Source: Psychroserpens sp041224425 (GTDB taxonomy: Bacteria > Bacteroidota > Bacteroidia > Flavobacteriales > Flavobacteriaceae). From it: a stretch of DNA of 64,000 bases. Made by a program: the position numbers and the translations under genes. Positions within the stretch are counted from its first letter, which is position 1. Each line of letters opens with the position of its first letter. The notes beneath the pieces are model-generated. The model ran no database searches, was not told the origin of the DNA, and saw nothing but the letters and a program-made list of their open reading frames with translations. The stretch is from NCBI RefSeq assembly GCF_041224425.1, contig NZ_JBGFGL010000076.1, forward strand, positions 294,972 to 358,971, given 5' to 3'. Of this stretch, positions 25,968-35,969 are shown piece after piece.

Positions 25968-27203
25968 ATGACCTCAGAACATCTGTTTTACACAATTATT
26001 GGAATCATTCTTATCAATTTCATCATTGAAAAAACCTTATCTGCTCTAAACGCTAAGCATTACAATGATCCTATTCCAGAAGAATTAAGTGATGTTTATG
26101 ATGAAGTCGAATACAAAAAATCGCAAGCTTACAAAAAGACCAACTATAAATTCAGCATTTTTAGCTCAACGTTTTCACTTATCCTGACCTTAGGGTTTCT
26201 GTGGTTTGATGGTTTTGAATTTGTCGATAATGTCGCTAGGGATTATTCAAATCATCCAATTGTTATTGCACTCCTGTTCTTTGGAATTATTATGTTGGGT
26301 AGCGATATCATCTCACTTCCTTTTTCTATCTATAAAACCTTCGTAATTGAGGAAAAATTCGGGTTCAACAAAACCACTTTAAAAACATATATCCTTGATA
26401 AAATCAAAGGTCTTTTCATGATGGCCATCATAGGTGGTGGCATCTTAGCTTTGGTTATTTGGTTTTACCTGCAGACCAAAGAACAGTTCTGGCTTTATGC
26501 TTGGGGAATCGTTACGGTTTTTACCATTTTCATGAACATGTTTTATGCGAAATTGATCGTTCCTCTTTTCAACAAACAAACACCACTTGAAGATGGTGCC
26601 CTTCGCAATAAAATTTCTGACTATGCCAAGTCGGTCGGATTTAGTCTAAAAAATATTTTTGTTATTGATGGCTCAAAGCGAAGCACAAAAGCCAATGCCT
26701 ATTTTTCAGGTTTTGGAAGTGAAAAACGCATTACTTTATATGACACTTTAATTGATAGCTTGGAAGATGAGGAAATTGTAGCAGTGCTAGCCCATGAAGT
26801 TGGTCATTACAAACGCAAGCATATCATTTTTAATCTTTTTTCCTCTATTTTGATTACAGGATTGATGCTTTTTATTTTATCGGTTTTTATTTCAAATCCA
26901 TTACTTTCAAATGCCATTGGTGTTGAAATCCCTAGTTTTCATGTAGGATTGATTGCTTTTGGACTGCTTTACTCTCCTATTTCGGAGATCACTGGACTGC
27001 TAATGAATTACATATCCAGAAAATTCGAATACCAAGCTGATGATTATGCAAAAAATACGTTTAAGGCTGAACCACTGATAACTTCACTTAAAAAATTATC
27101 AAAAAACAGCTTGAGCAACCTAACACCTCATCCAGCTTTTGTTTGGATGCATTATTCGCATCCTACATTGTTACAACGTGTTCGAAATCTAAAAGTCAAA
27201 TAA
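25968..27203 (+). CDS. M48 family membrane metalloprotease (Ste24/CAAX protease-like)
   Basis: A 411-residue integral membrane zinc protease. An N-terminal CAAX-protease domain with several membrane helices (about 5-200) leads to the M48 catalytic segment VAVLAHEVGHYKRKH, with zinc ligands H276 and H280, catalytic E277, and a third ligand in FEYQADDYA. Size and topology match Ste24-type proteases, which in bacteria act in membrane-protein quality control; prenylated substrates are not expected. It lies between an RNA methyltransferase and the RelA/SpoT gene, with no obvious functional link. Confidence 0.93.
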   Translation: MTSEHLFYTIIGIILINFIIEKTLSALNAKHYNDPIPEELSDVYDEVEYKKSQAYKKTNYKFSIFSSTFSLILTLGFLWFDGFEFVDNVARDYSNHPIVIALLFFGIIMLGSDIISLPFSIYKTFVIEEKFGFNKTTLKTYILDKIKGLFMMAIIGGGILALVIWFYLQTKEQFWLYAWGIVTVFTIFMNMFYAKLIVPLFNKQTPLEDGALRNKISDYAKSVGFSLKNIFVIDGSKRSTKANAYFSGFGSEKRITLYDTLIDSLEDEEIVAVLAHEVGHYKRKHIIFNLFSSILITGLMLFILSVFISNPLLSNAIGVEIPSFHVGLIAFGLLYSPISEITGLLMNYISRKFEYQADDYAKNTFKAEPLITSLKKLSKNSLSNLTPHPAFVWMHYSHPTLLQRVRNLKVK

Positions 27204-27255
27204 CTTATTACCAAAACACATTGCTTATTACATTTCTAATTGCTACTTTAGTTTT

Positions 27256-29460
27256 ATGGCTGAAGTAGATATCGAAAAAGAGAATGCCGAGATTGCAAAA
27301 GCGTATAAGCAGCTCCTAAAAGTAAGTTACCAGACCCTTACTGATGATGACAAAAAGTTAATCCGTCAGGCTTTTGAAGTTGCTGTTGACGCACACAAAG
27401 ACCAACGTCGCAAATCTGGCGAAGCATATATTTTCCATCCCATTGCTGTTGCACGAATTGTTGCCAGCGAAATAGGACTGGATGCTATTAGTATTGCCGC
27501 AGCCCTACTTCACGATGTCGTTGAAGACAATCCAGATTACACCTTGGCTGATATTGAACAAATGTTTGGCGAAACCATTGCTCGAATTGTGGATGGACTT
27601 ACCAAAATCTCGTCTCTCAACAAGGATACAGATGTCTCAACACAAGCGGAAAACTTCCGTAAAATGCTGCTGACCTTGAATGATGATGTTCGGGTCATCA
27701 TCATTAAAATTGCCGACCGACTCCACAATATGCAAACCATGGATTCGATGCGGACTGACAAACAAGAAAAAATCGCTTCAGAAACTTTATACATTTATGC
27801 GCCTTTAGCACATCGTATCGGACTTTACAACATTAAAACCGAACTCGAGGATTTAGGATTAAAATACACCGAACCTGAAGTGTATAATGACATTCTTGAA
27901 AAAATCAAGGAAAGTAAGGAAGAGCAAGACAATTACATTAAGGAGTTTTCAAAGGTTATAGTAGATTCCTTAGATAAGGAAGGCTTAAATTATGAAATCA
28001 AAGGACGACCAAAATCCATTTATTCCATTCGCCGGAAAATGGTCAAACAAGGCGTTTCCTTTGATGAAGTGTATGACAAATTCGCGGTTCGAATCATCTA
28101 CAAATCCGACTTAGACAATGAAAAATTCTTGGCATGGAAAATTTATTCCATAGTCACCGATCATTTCACACCTAACCCAATACGTTTACGTGACTGGATT
28201 TCTTCGCCTAAATCTACAGGATACGAAGCTTTACACATTACGGTTATGGGACCAAAAGGTCGTTGGGTGGAAGTGCAAATACGCAGTGAACGCATGAATG
28301 AAATTGCCGAAAAAGGATATGCAGCGCATTACAAATATAAACAAGGAAATGCTGAAGACGCCTTAGATACTTGGATTGATAAACTTCAAGAAGCCTTGGA
28401 AAGCAATGAAACCAATGCCGTTGATTTTGTAGAACAGTTCAAGCTGAATCTATATTCAAAGGAGATCTATGTCTTTACACCTAATGGCGATCTAAAATCG
28501 CTCCCAAAAGGGGCCACACCTTTAGATTTTGCATTTAGTGTTCATACTGAAGTTGGCATGAAAACTCGTGGTGCAAAAGTAAATGGCAAATTGGTTCCTT
28601 TAAACTATGAACTCAGCAGTGGTGATCAAGTAGAAATACTCACTTCTGAAAATGCCAAACCTAATAGCAACTGGTTGGATTATGCCACTACGGCTAGAGC
28701 CAGAAGCAAGATAAAATCTTCTCTTAAAGATGAGAAAAAATCGATTGCTGAAGATGGCAAGGAAATTTTAAGGCGAAAACTAAAGCAACTCAAAATATCT
28801 CTAGATGAAAAATCGGTTAACGAGATGGTCAATCATTTCAAACTAAAAACCAGTTTAGATTTATTTTATCGTGTAGGAATAGGAACCATAGACAATAAAA
28901 TGCTTAAGGATTATGCGTCATCCCGTAGCAATATGTTCATGACCTATATAAAGAACAAAATTAGGAAACCGACCGTTGCTCCAGATTTAGATAAAGAGGA
29001 AATCACTTCCAAATATGATATGCTTGTATTTGGAAAGGAAGAAGAAAAGCTAGATTACAAATTGTCTACTTGTTGCAATCCTATTCCTGGTGACCCAGTT
29101 TTTGGTTTTCTAACCATTAATGATGGCATCAAAGTTCATAAGAAGAATTGTCCAAACGCCTTAAGTTTGCAATCCAATTATGCTTATCGCATCATACAGG
29201 CGAAGTGGATTGATTCCTCTCAGCAAGAATTTGCAGCTCAAATCACCTTATCAGGAATTGATAACTTAGGATTGGTTAACAACATCACTAAAGAGATTTC
29301 CTCAAATATGCATGTCAACATGAAAAGCATTAGTTTTGATACCGATGGTGGCATCTTCTCAGGCAAAATCAACGTGGTTGTAACCAACAATAACATGCTT
29401 CAAAAGCTCATGGAAAATCTCAAAAAAATTAATGGAATTGAGAAGGTGTCAAGAGTTTAA
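27256..29460 (+). CDS. bifunctional (p)ppGpp synthetase/hydrolase, RelA/SpoT family
   Basis: A 734-residue long RSH enzyme making and degrading the stringent-response alarmone. The HD hydrolase domain (about 40-195) carries H61 (FHPIAVARI), H86-D87 (LLHDVVEDN) and the conserved IIKIADRLHNM. The synthetase domain (about 235-350) carries GRPKSIYSIRRKM and YDKFAVRIIY. A TGS domain (about 395-455; EIYVFTPNGDLKSLPKGATP), a Cys-containing zinc-finger-like segment (LSTCCNPIPGDP, KKNCPNA) and a C-terminal ACT domain (about 660-734) complete it. The intact HD motifs argue for hydrolase activity. Confidence 0.96.
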   Translation: MAEVDIEKENAEIAKAYKQLLKVSYQTLTDDDKKLIRQAFEVAVDAHKDQRRKSGEAYIFHPIAVARIVASEIGLDAISIAAALLHDVVEDNPDYTLADIEQMFGETIARIVDGLTKISSLNKDTDVSTQAENFRKMLLTLNDDVRVIIIKIADRLHNMQTMDSMRTDKQEKIASETLYIYAPLAHRIGLYNIKTELEDLGLKYTEPEVYNDILEKIKESKEEQDNYIKEFSKVIVDSLDKEGLNYEIKGRPKSIYSIRRKMVKQGVSFDEVYDKFAVRIIYKSDLDNEKFLAWKIYSIVTDHFTPNPIRLRDWISSPKSTGYEALHITVMGPKGRWVEVQIRSERMNEIAEKGYAAHYKYKQGNAEDALDTWIDKLQEALESNETNAVDFVEQFKLNLYSKEIYVFTPNGDLKSLPKGATPLDFAFSVHTEVGMKTRGAKVNGKLVPLNYELSSGDQVEILTSENAKPNSNWLDYATTARARSKIKSSLKDEKKSIAEDGKEILRRKLKQLKISLDEKSVNEMVNHFKLKTSLDLFYRVGIGTIDNKMLKDYASSRSNMFMTYIKNKIRKPTVAPDLDKEEITSKYDMLVFGKEEEKLDYKLSTCCNPIPGDPVFGFLTINDGIKVHKKNCPNALSLQSNYAYRIIQAKWIDSSQQEFAAQITLSGIDNLGLVNNITKEISSNMHVNMKSISFDTDGGIFSGKINVVVTNNNMLQKLMENLKKINGIEKVSRV

Positions 29461-29468
29461 AAATTGTG

Positions 29469-29476
29469 TAAATTTG
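29469..29476 (+). promoter_or_regulatory. -7 element of the Fur-family gene
   Basis: TAAATTTG (followed by C) matches TAnnTTTGC and ends 11 bases before the ATG at 29488. It overlaps the upstream in-frame start at 29464, arguing against that start. Confidence 0.6.
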
Positions 29477-29487
29477 CACCACGAATT

Positions 29488-29943
29488 ATGAGTACAAATA
29501 CGGAACAGAGTAATCAGGAAATTGTTAAAAATGTTTTTACACAATTTCTAGAAGATAAAGGTCATAGAAAAACACCTGAGCGTTACGCTATATTACAAGA
29601 AATCTATGATAGTGAAGAACATTTTGATATTGAATCTCTTTACATCAAAATGAAAAACAAAAACTATCGTGTGAGTCGTGCTACACTTTATAACACCATT
29701 GAAATTCTTCTGGAATGCAATTTGGTTAGAAAACATCAATTTGGTCAAAATCAAGCACATTACGAAAAGTCATACTTCGACAAGCAACATGATCATGTTA
29801 TTCTAACCGATACTGGAGAAGTAATTGAATTTTGCGACCCAAGAATACAATCCATCAAAAAAACGATAGAAGAAGTTTTTGACATCTCGATTACCAACCA
29901 CTCACTCTATTTTTACGGAACTAAAAACAAACCAACTAACTAA
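29488..29943 (+). CDS. Fur-family transcriptional regulator
   Basis: A 151-residue metal-dependent repressor of the Fur superfamily. Winged-helix DNA-binding domain about 20-95 (KTPERYAILQEIYDSEEHFD, YRVSRATLYNTIEILLECNLV). The dimerization/metal part starts at HYEKSYFDKQHDHVILTDTG, giving the typical HDH metal site, and continues VIEFCDPRIQ. Only one Cys is visible in this region, so a Cys4 structural zinc site is absent. It may be a Fur, PerR or Zur type; sequence alone does not decide. purA follows 7 bases downstream. Confidence 0.92.
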   Translation: MSTNTEQSNQEIVKNVFTQFLEDKGHRKTPERYAILQEIYDSEEHFDIESLYIKMKNKNYRVSRATLYNTIEILLECNLVRKHQFGQNQAHYEKSYFDKQHDHVILTDTGEVIEFCDPRIQSIKKTIEEVFDISITNHSLYFYGTKNKPTN

Positions 29944-29950
29944 TACAAAT

Positions 29951-31222
29951 ATGGCAGTAGATTTACTACTCGGACTTCAATGGGGAGACGAAGGCAAAGG
30001 GAAAATTGTTGATGTCCTTACCTCAAAATACAACATCATTGCAAGATTTCAAGGTGGACCAAATGCTGGGCACACTTTAGAGTTTGATGGCATTAAACAT
30101 GTTTTGAGAACCATTCCTTCAGGAATTTTTCATGAAAAGTCCATGAACGTAATTGGCAACGGTGTGGTTATTGATCCTGTTGTCTTTGTGCAAGAGTTGG
30201 AGGGTTTAGATAAATTTGACCTAGATTACACAACCAAGCTCATTATTTCAAGAAAAGCACACGTGATCTTACCAACACATCGTTTATTGGATGCCGCTTC
30301 TGAAACTGCCAAAGGAAAAGCTAAAATAGGTTCCACCTTAAAAGGTATTGGTCCTACCTATATGGATAAAACAGGTCGTAATGGCATTCGAGTTGGTGAT
30401 TTGGAAATGGACAACTGGAAAGAAAAATACAGAGCTTTAGCAAACAAACACGAGGCTATGATTGGGTTCTATAATGTAGACATTCAATACAACCTTAAGG
30501 AAATGGAAGACGAGTTTTTTGCAGCTGTAGAACGTTTGAAAGAACTTGAGTTTATTGATAGCGAAGAGTATTTAAATACTGCCCTAAAAAATGGTAAGAG
30601 CATCCTAGCCGAAGGTGCTCAAGGCTCGTTACTTGACATCGACTTTGGAACTTATCCTTTTGTGACCTCTTCTAATACAACTGCTTCCGGTGCTTGTACA
30701 GGTTTAGGTGTAGCTCCAAATAAAATTGGAGAAGTTTTTGGGATTTTCAAAGCTTATACCACGCGTGTAGGTTCTGGTCCGTTCCCAACGGAACTCTTTG
30801 ACAAAACAGGTGAAAAAATGGCTAAAATCGGACATGAATTTGGTGCTGTAACTGGACGACCAAGACGATGCGGCTGGTTAGATTTAGTTGCATTGAAATA
30901 TGCTTGTCAAGTTAATGGCGTGACTCAACTTAGTATGATGAAAGGTGATGTGCTCTCTGGTTTTGAAACCCTAAAAGTATGTACCGCTTACAAATATAAA
31001 GGAGAAACCATTTCACATTTGCCATTTAATATTGAGGAAGAAAACGTCACTCCAATTTACACTGAGTTTAAAGGCTGGAAAGAAGACCTCACTAAAATGA
31101 GAAGTGCTTCCGAATTCCCTAAGGAACTCAACGAGTATATCGCATTCCTTGAGGCTGAATTGGAAATTCCTATTACAATTGTTTCCGTTGGTCCAGACAG
31201 AACACAGACCATCAACAGATAG
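29951..31222 (+). CDS. purA: adenylosuccinate synthase
   Basis: A 423-residue enzyme that joins IMP and aspartate using GTP, the first committed step from IMP to AMP. Motifs: N-terminal P-loop-like LQWGDEGKGKIVD, FQGGPNAGHTLEFDG, GIGPTYMDKTGRNGIRVGDL, the IMP-site AEGAQGSLLDIDFGTYPFVT, and the GTP-site VTGRPRRCGWLD. A longer frame begins at 29879 inside the preceding gene; ATG 29951 gives the normal family N-terminus MAVDLLLGLQWG. Probably co-transcribed with the Fur-family gene. Confidence 0.97.
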   Translation: MAVDLLLGLQWGDEGKGKIVDVLTSKYNIIARFQGGPNAGHTLEFDGIKHVLRTIPSGIFHEKSMNVIGNGVVIDPVVFVQELEGLDKFDLDYTTKLIISRKAHVILPTHRLLDAASETAKGKAKIGSTLKGIGPTYMDKTGRNGIRVGDLEMDNWKEKYRALANKHEAMIGFYNVDIQYNLKEMEDEFFAAVERLKELEFIDSEEYLNTALKNGKSILAEGAQGSLLDIDFGTYPFVTSSNTTASGACTGLGVAPNKIGEVFGIFKAYTTRVGSGPFPTELFDKTGEKMAKIGHEFGAVTGRPRRCGWLDLVALKYACQVNGVTQLSMMKGDVLSGFETLKVCTAYKYKGETISHLPFNIEEENVTPIYTEFKGWKEDLTKMRSASEFPKELNEYIAFLEAELEIPITIVSVGPDRTQTINR

Positions 31223-31270
31223 TATCTATTAAAAATCTGTTAAGGCATACGTTTCCGTAGGTATAATAGT

Positions 31271-31278
31271 TATTTTTG
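31271..31278 (+). promoter_or_regulatory. -7 element of the OstA-like gene
   Basis: TATTTTTG fits TAnnTTTG and lies 17 bases before the TTG start at 31296. Its position supports that unusual start. Confidence 0.55.
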
Positions 31279-31295
31279 AAGCAAATCTTAACATT

Positions 31296-33101
31296 TTGAA
31301 TCTAGCATTCAGGTATATATTAATTCTTATCTGTTGTTTTACAACAACTCTTTCCTATTCACAACAACCCAAAAAAATCAATATTGAATATTTTGGATTT
31401 GCGGTTAAAGATTCCCTCAAAGGTGAAAATATAACCACATTTGTTAGAAGCGACCAAGCCCAGATTCATGTCATTCATGATGGCATAGACATGTGGTGTG
31501 ACAAAGCCATCTATTATCAAAATGAGGATTTTATCGAAGCCTTCAGTGATGTCGTCATGAAACAAGGTGATTCGGTTAATATGACTTCAAACTATGTAGA
31601 ATATAGTGGTATCACAAAGTTAGCATTTGCTGCAGGTGATGTTGTGCTCACTGAACCTCAATCAGTTTTAACAACAGATACGCTTTATTTTGATCGCACA
31701 AAACAACAAGCCTATTACGAAACGAAAGGAAAAGTCGTTCGTGATTCCTCAGGGACCATAACCAGTCAAGTTGGTCGCTATTACATGAATAACAAAAAAT
31801 ATCGGTTCCTAAAAGATGTTTTATTAGTGAATCCAGATTATACACTTAATACCAATCAATTGGATTTCTATTCTGAAACAGGTCATTCCTATATGTATGG
31901 TCCTTCAACAATTGTTGGTGATTCAAGTAAAATATATTGCGAACGAGGATTTTATGATACTAAAAATGACATTGGACATTTTATTAAAAATTCCAAAATC
32001 AACTACAATAATAGAGAAGTCATAGGAGATAGTTTATACTTTGACAGAAATCGAAATTTTGCCTCAGCAACGAATAATATTGTAGTGACTGATACCATTA
32101 ATAATAGTATTATCAAAGGTCATTATGCTGAAGTTTTCAGAGATAAAGATTCGGTTTTCATTACAAAACGCGCTCTGGCAATAACCGTTCAGGAAACCGA
32201 TTCCATATACATACATGCAGATACTCTTATGGTGACAGGAAAACCTGAACATCGTATTACAAGAGCCTTTTACAATGCCAAAATGTATAAAAGTGATATG
32301 AGCGGAAAAGCAGATTCAATTCATGCAGATCACAAAACCGGACTTACACAATTAATCAACTTAGCTCGATTTTCCTCAACCGATGCGTTTGCACAAAAAA
32401 GAAATCCAGTAATGTGGAACTTAGGCAATCAAATGACAGGTGATTCCATTCACCTGATTTCTAATGTTGAAAAAGAAGAACTAGACTCTTTAAAAGTTTT
32501 TAATAATGCCTTTTTGATAAGCAAGGACACCATTGATGGCGGGTTTAACCAAATTAAAGGTCAGCGATTGATAGGTTTGTTTGAAAACAACGAGCTTTAC
32601 AATGTAGACATAATCAAGAATGCTGAAATTATTTTCTATTCTAGAGACGACAAAGATTCACTTATAGGTATCAATAAATCCAAATCGGGAAAGATCAATA
32701 TGAAATTTGAAGAAGGTTATAAAATCGTGACCTTAATCAATCAAGTTGATGGCGAAATTTATCCAGAATCGCAGTTCCCTGAAAACGCTAGAAAATTTAG
32801 AGGTTTTAATTGGCGTGAAGAAGAACGCCCCAAAAGTATTGACGATTTATTTTCAGACGATCCTCCTCTGGAGCTTCCCATAATAAAGGGCCTTGATGAG
32901 TTTGTTCCCGAAGAAGAATTCTTTGATGAAAAAATGTTCGAACGCATGGATTCTGCTGCAGAAAAAGATAGTGATGACATTAATAAGGCGTCTCGAAACC
33001 TTCCAAAATCTGTAAAGGATAAAAAAGTTAAACGTGACTCCGTTTCAAAACAGCAACTACTTCCAAAACCTTTAGTGAACAAATCTAATAAGGAAAATTG
33101 A
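31296..33101 (+). CDS. OstA/LptA-like protein, probable LPS transport factor (TTG start)
   Basis: A 601-residue exported protein with an OstA-like N-terminal domain (about 25-180). Repeating beta strands of LptA type (SDQAQIHVIHDGIDMWCDKA, IEAFSDVVMKQGDSVNMTSN, LTTDTLYFDRTKQQAYYET) continue to about residue 480, followed by an acidic, Lys-rich tail. It probably helps carry lipopolysaccharide across the periplasm. The only start that keeps the signal peptide (FRYILILICCFTTTLSYSQ) is TTG; the next in-frame ATG removes it. A -7 box 17 bases upstream agrees with the TTG. Confidence 0.87.
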   Translation: MNLAFRYILILICCFTTTLSYSQQPKKINIEYFGFAVKDSLKGENITTFVRSDQAQIHVIHDGIDMWCDKAIYYQNEDFIEAFSDVVMKQGDSVNMTSNYVEYSGITKLAFAAGDVVLTEPQSVLTTDTLYFDRTKQQAYYETKGKVVRDSSGTITSQVGRYYMNNKKYRFLKDVLLVNPDYTLNTNQLDFYSETGHSYMYGPSTIVGDSSKIYCERGFYDTKNDIGHFIKNSKINYNNREVIGDSLYFDRNRNFASATNNIVVTDTINNSIIKGHYAEVFRDKDSVFITKRALAITVQETDSIYIHADTLMVTGKPEHRITRAFYNAKMYKSDMSGKADSIHADHKTGLTQLINLARFSSTDAFAQKRNPVMWNLGNQMTGDSIHLISNVEKEELDSLKVFNNAFLISKDTIDGGFNQIKGQRLIGLFENNELYNVDIIKNAEIIFYSRDDKDSLIGINKSKSGKINMKFEEGYKIVTLINQVDGEIYPESQFPENARKFRGFNWREEERPKSIDDLFSDDPPLELPIIKGLDEFVPEEEFFDEKMFERMDSAAEKDSDDINKASRNLPKSVKDKKVKRDSVSKQQLLPKPLVNKSNKEN

Positions 33102-33108
33102 TGTGGTA

Positions 33109-34302
33109 ATGCGAGACGATTTTTTTAAATATCAAGCACAAACGTCACCTCACCCTTTGGCCATGGAAGTTTCACATGCTGAAGGATCTTATATTTACGA
33201 TACAAAAAACAAGGCATATCTAGATTTTGTAGCAGGCGTTTCCGCATGTAGCTTAGGTCATAAACATCCAAAAGTTGTCAATTCCATAAAAGAGCAAATT
33301 GATAAATATTTGCATGTTATGGTGTATGGAGAATACATTCAAAAAACAGCAGTGGGTCTGTCAAAGCTTTTATCGCAGCACTTACCTAAACCGCTAGAAA
33401 CGACCTATCTCACAAACTCTGGGACGGAAGCCATTGAAGGTGCCCTAAAATTAGCTCGTCGTGTTACTGGTAGAAGTGAAATTGTTGCGGCACATCACGC
33501 TTACCACGGAAACACTATGGGTTCATTAAGTGTGATGGGATATGAAGCTCGTAAATCAGTTTTTAGACCGCTCATTCCAGATGTTCGATTTATTGACTTT
33601 AATAACATTGAAGACATATCTCAAATCACTGAAAACACCGCTGCAGTTATTTTGGAAACCATTCAAGGTGGTGCCGGATTCATTGAACCTAAGAATGGCT
33701 ATTTAAGTTCTGTTAGGAAGCGTTGTAATGAGGTTGGTGCTCTGTTGATATTAGATGAAATTCAACCTGGTTTTGGTCGAACAGGCAAACTATTCGGCTT
33801 TGAGCATTACGATTGTGTTCCTGATATTTTGGTCACTGGTAAAGGACTTGGAGGCGGCATGCCAATAGGAGCTTTCACTGCATCGAAAGCGCACATGGAT
33901 TTATTACAAGACAATCCAAAATTAGGTCATATCACAACCTTTGGTGGTCATCCAGTTATTGCTGCTGCGGCTTTAGCAACCGTTAAAGAAATCACAGAGT
34001 CTGACTTGATGCCAAAAACGATTGAAAAGGAACAACTTTTCAGAAAACACCTAAAACATCCGTTGATCAAAGATATACGAGGACGTGGATTGATGCTGGC
34101 TGCTATCACTGATTCAGCAGATATAACCAATGAGGTTATCTTAAAGTGTAAAGACAAAGGTTTGATTCTTTTTTGGCTACTTTTTGAACCAAAAGCCATC
34201 CGAATAACACCTCCTTTGACCATTTCAAATGAAGAAATCATCAAAGGTTGTGCTATAATCAAAGAGGTTTTGGATTCTATTTCCAACTCTAAAGCCTTAT
34301 AA
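33109..34302 (+). CDS. class III aminotransferase (aspartate aminotransferase family)
   Basis: A 397-residue PLP-dependent enzyme of fold type I, class III (ornithine/acetylornithine aminotransferase-like). Seen: YIYDTKNKAYLDFVAGVSAC, the cofactor-binding NSGTEAIEGALKLARRVTGR, ILDEIQPGFGRTGKLFGFEH, and PLP-lysine K245 in VTGKGLGGGMPIGAF. The substrate cannot be set from sequence. GTG 33103 is an alternative start two codons upstream; ATG 33109 is chosen. It follows the OstA-like gene after 7 bases, so both are probably on one mRNA. Confidence 0.92.
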   Translation: MRDDFFKYQAQTSPHPLAMEVSHAEGSYIYDTKNKAYLDFVAGVSACSLGHKHPKVVNSIKEQIDKYLHVMVYGEYIQKTAVGLSKLLSQHLPKPLETTYLTNSGTEAIEGALKLARRVTGRSEIVAAHHAYHGNTMGSLSVMGYEARKSVFRPLIPDVRFIDFNNIEDISQITENTAAVILETIQGGAGFIEPKNGYLSSVRKRCNEVGALLILDEIQPGFGRTGKLFGFEHYDCVPDILVTGKGLGGGMPIGAFTASKAHMDLLQDNPKLGHITTFGGHPVIAAAALATVKEITESDLMPKTIEKEQLFRKHLKHPLIKDIRGRGLMLAAITDSADITNEVILKCKDKGLILFWLLFEPKAIRITPPLTISNEEIIKGCAIIKEVLDSISNSKAL

Positions 34303-34459
34303 CTTACCAAACATACATGACTGATTACCAGAATTAAAAAACAAATTATTTCAAGACAAACTCTAACTGTTAATTAATTTGTTGAAAACATTGACAGCTA
34401 TTATCGCGTTTTTAATGGGATAACAGTAATTTTAAATATCGATTAATCCTAATTTGCCT

Positions 34460-35863
34460 ATGGAGTTCAGTCAACCTGACGACAACAACAATATTTCGCT
34501 TACAAGATTTGAATCCATGCTTAAAACCAATAATGTTTTATTCTTCGATTCAAATGAATTTGAAAACATCATTCATCATTATCTTGAAAATGGCAAAATA
34601 GCCCTCGCTAAAAAAGCCATAAAACTCGGCCTCGAACAACACCCATCTTCTGTTAACCTTAAATTATTTCTAACGGAAATATATATCATTGAAAATAAGT
34701 TCAAACAAGCTGACGAGCTACTCGATGAACTTCATATTGTAGAACCTACCAATGATGAAATTTACATTCAGAAGGCAAGCGTTTTTTCAAAACAAGATTT
34801 GCATGAAAAGGCAATTGATGTCCTAAAATCGGCTTTAAGTCTTAATCAAGACGAAGAGAGCTTAAGTGATTTATATGCATTGATTGGCATGGAATATTTG
34901 TTCTTGGACCAATTTGATGATGCCAGGGAATATTTTACCAAATGCCTTATGATCGATATGGAAGATTATTCGGCTTTGTACAATGTTATTTATTGTTATG
35001 ATTTCTTAGACCAAAATGAGGAAGCTATTGATTTCCTAAACAAATACCTTGACAGAAATCCGTATTGTGAAGTCGCTTGGCATCAATTAGGACGTCAATA
35101 TTTTACATTGAAGGCTTACGACAAAGCCTTATCGGCATTTGAATTCGCTATTATTTCCGATGATAGTTTTGTAGGTGCTTATCTTGAAAAGGGAAAGGTA
35201 CTTGAAAAGAAAAAACTCTATGCCGAAGCTATTGAAAACTACAAAATCACTTTAGCCTTAGATGAGCCGACGTCTTTTGCCCTACTTCGCATTGGGCATT
35301 GCTACGAGAAAATAGGAAATAACGATTTGGCGGTTCAGTATTTTTATAAAACCGTTCATGAGGATCCTTTATTGGATAAAGGGTGGATTGCCATAACCAA
35401 ATTTTACAATAAGCAACGCAATTACCAAAAAGCGCTTTTCTACATCAATAAGGCAATCAATATTGATGGAGAAAATGTGATCTATTGGAAACTATATGCG
35501 CAAATCAACCATCGATTGAATTTTCTGGAAGAAGCAGAACGCGGTTACAAAAAGACTTTGGATCTAGGCAATTACGAACTTCAAACATGGTTATCAAGGG
35601 CAGATATCTTGATTGCTTTAGGAGAATATGAAGCTTCTGCCTTAAACCTTATTCAGGCAGCAGAATTTTACCCAGAAACCGCTGAAATTGAATTTCGATT
35701 GGCAGGATTACATTATATGCTACACGAAACGAGAAAAGGTCAGTACCATTTAAAAAATGCCTTACTACTAGATAGCGAGTTTGATTTTATTTTAGAAGAG
35801 CTCTTCCCTAGCGTACTACAAAAACCTTCCGTCCAGGAATTTATTTCCAATAACAGAAAGTAA
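34460..35863 (+). CDS. tetratricopeptide repeat protein
   Basis: A 467-residue cytoplasmic protein made almost wholly of TPR helix pairs, at least ten, for example KIALAKKAIKLGLEQHPSSV, FDDAREYFTKCLMIDMEDYS, YDKALSAFEFAIISDDSFVG, YAEAIENYKITLALDEPTSF and YQKALFYINKAINIDGENVI. There is no signal peptide or membrane segment. TPR arrays act as protein-protein scaffolds; no partner is indicated. A TTG two codons upstream (34454) could also serve as start; ATG 34460 is preferred. It stands between the aminotransferase and the DUF368 pair. Confidence 0.9.
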   Translation: MEFSQPDDNNNISLTRFESMLKTNNVLFFDSNEFENIIHHYLENGKIALAKKAIKLGLEQHPSSVNLKLFLTEIYIIENKFKQADELLDELHIVEPTNDEIYIQKASVFSKQDLHEKAIDVLKSALSLNQDEESLSDLYALIGMEYLFLDQFDDAREYFTKCLMIDMEDYSALYNVIYCYDFLDQNEEAIDFLNKYLDRNPYCEVAWHQLGRQYFTLKAYDKALSAFEFAIISDDSFVGAYLEKGKVLEKKKLYAEAIENYKITLALDEPTSFALLRIGHCYEKIGNNDLAVQYFYKTVHEDPLLDKGWIAITKFYNKQRNYQKALFYINKAINIDGENVIYWKLYAQINHRLNFLEEAERGYKKTLDLGNYELQTWLSRADILIALGEYEASALNLIQAAEFYPETAEIEFRLAGLHYMLHETRKGQYHLKNALLLDSEFDFILEELFPSVLQKPSVQEFISNNRK

Positions 35864-35942
35864 ATTCTCGAAGCCTTTGTTTAACTTATTATTAAACTTG
35901 AGCCAGTTATCTTTTGGACCTAAAAGAGTCATTGCTATTTCT

Positions 35943-35951
35943 TACCTTTGC
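35943..35951 (+). promoter_or_regulatory. -7 element of the DUF368 pair
   Basis: TACCTTTGC matches TAnnTTTGC; 18 bases to the ATG at 35970. Confidence 0.6.
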
Positions 35952-35969
35952 TGTTCTTAACAACAAAAA

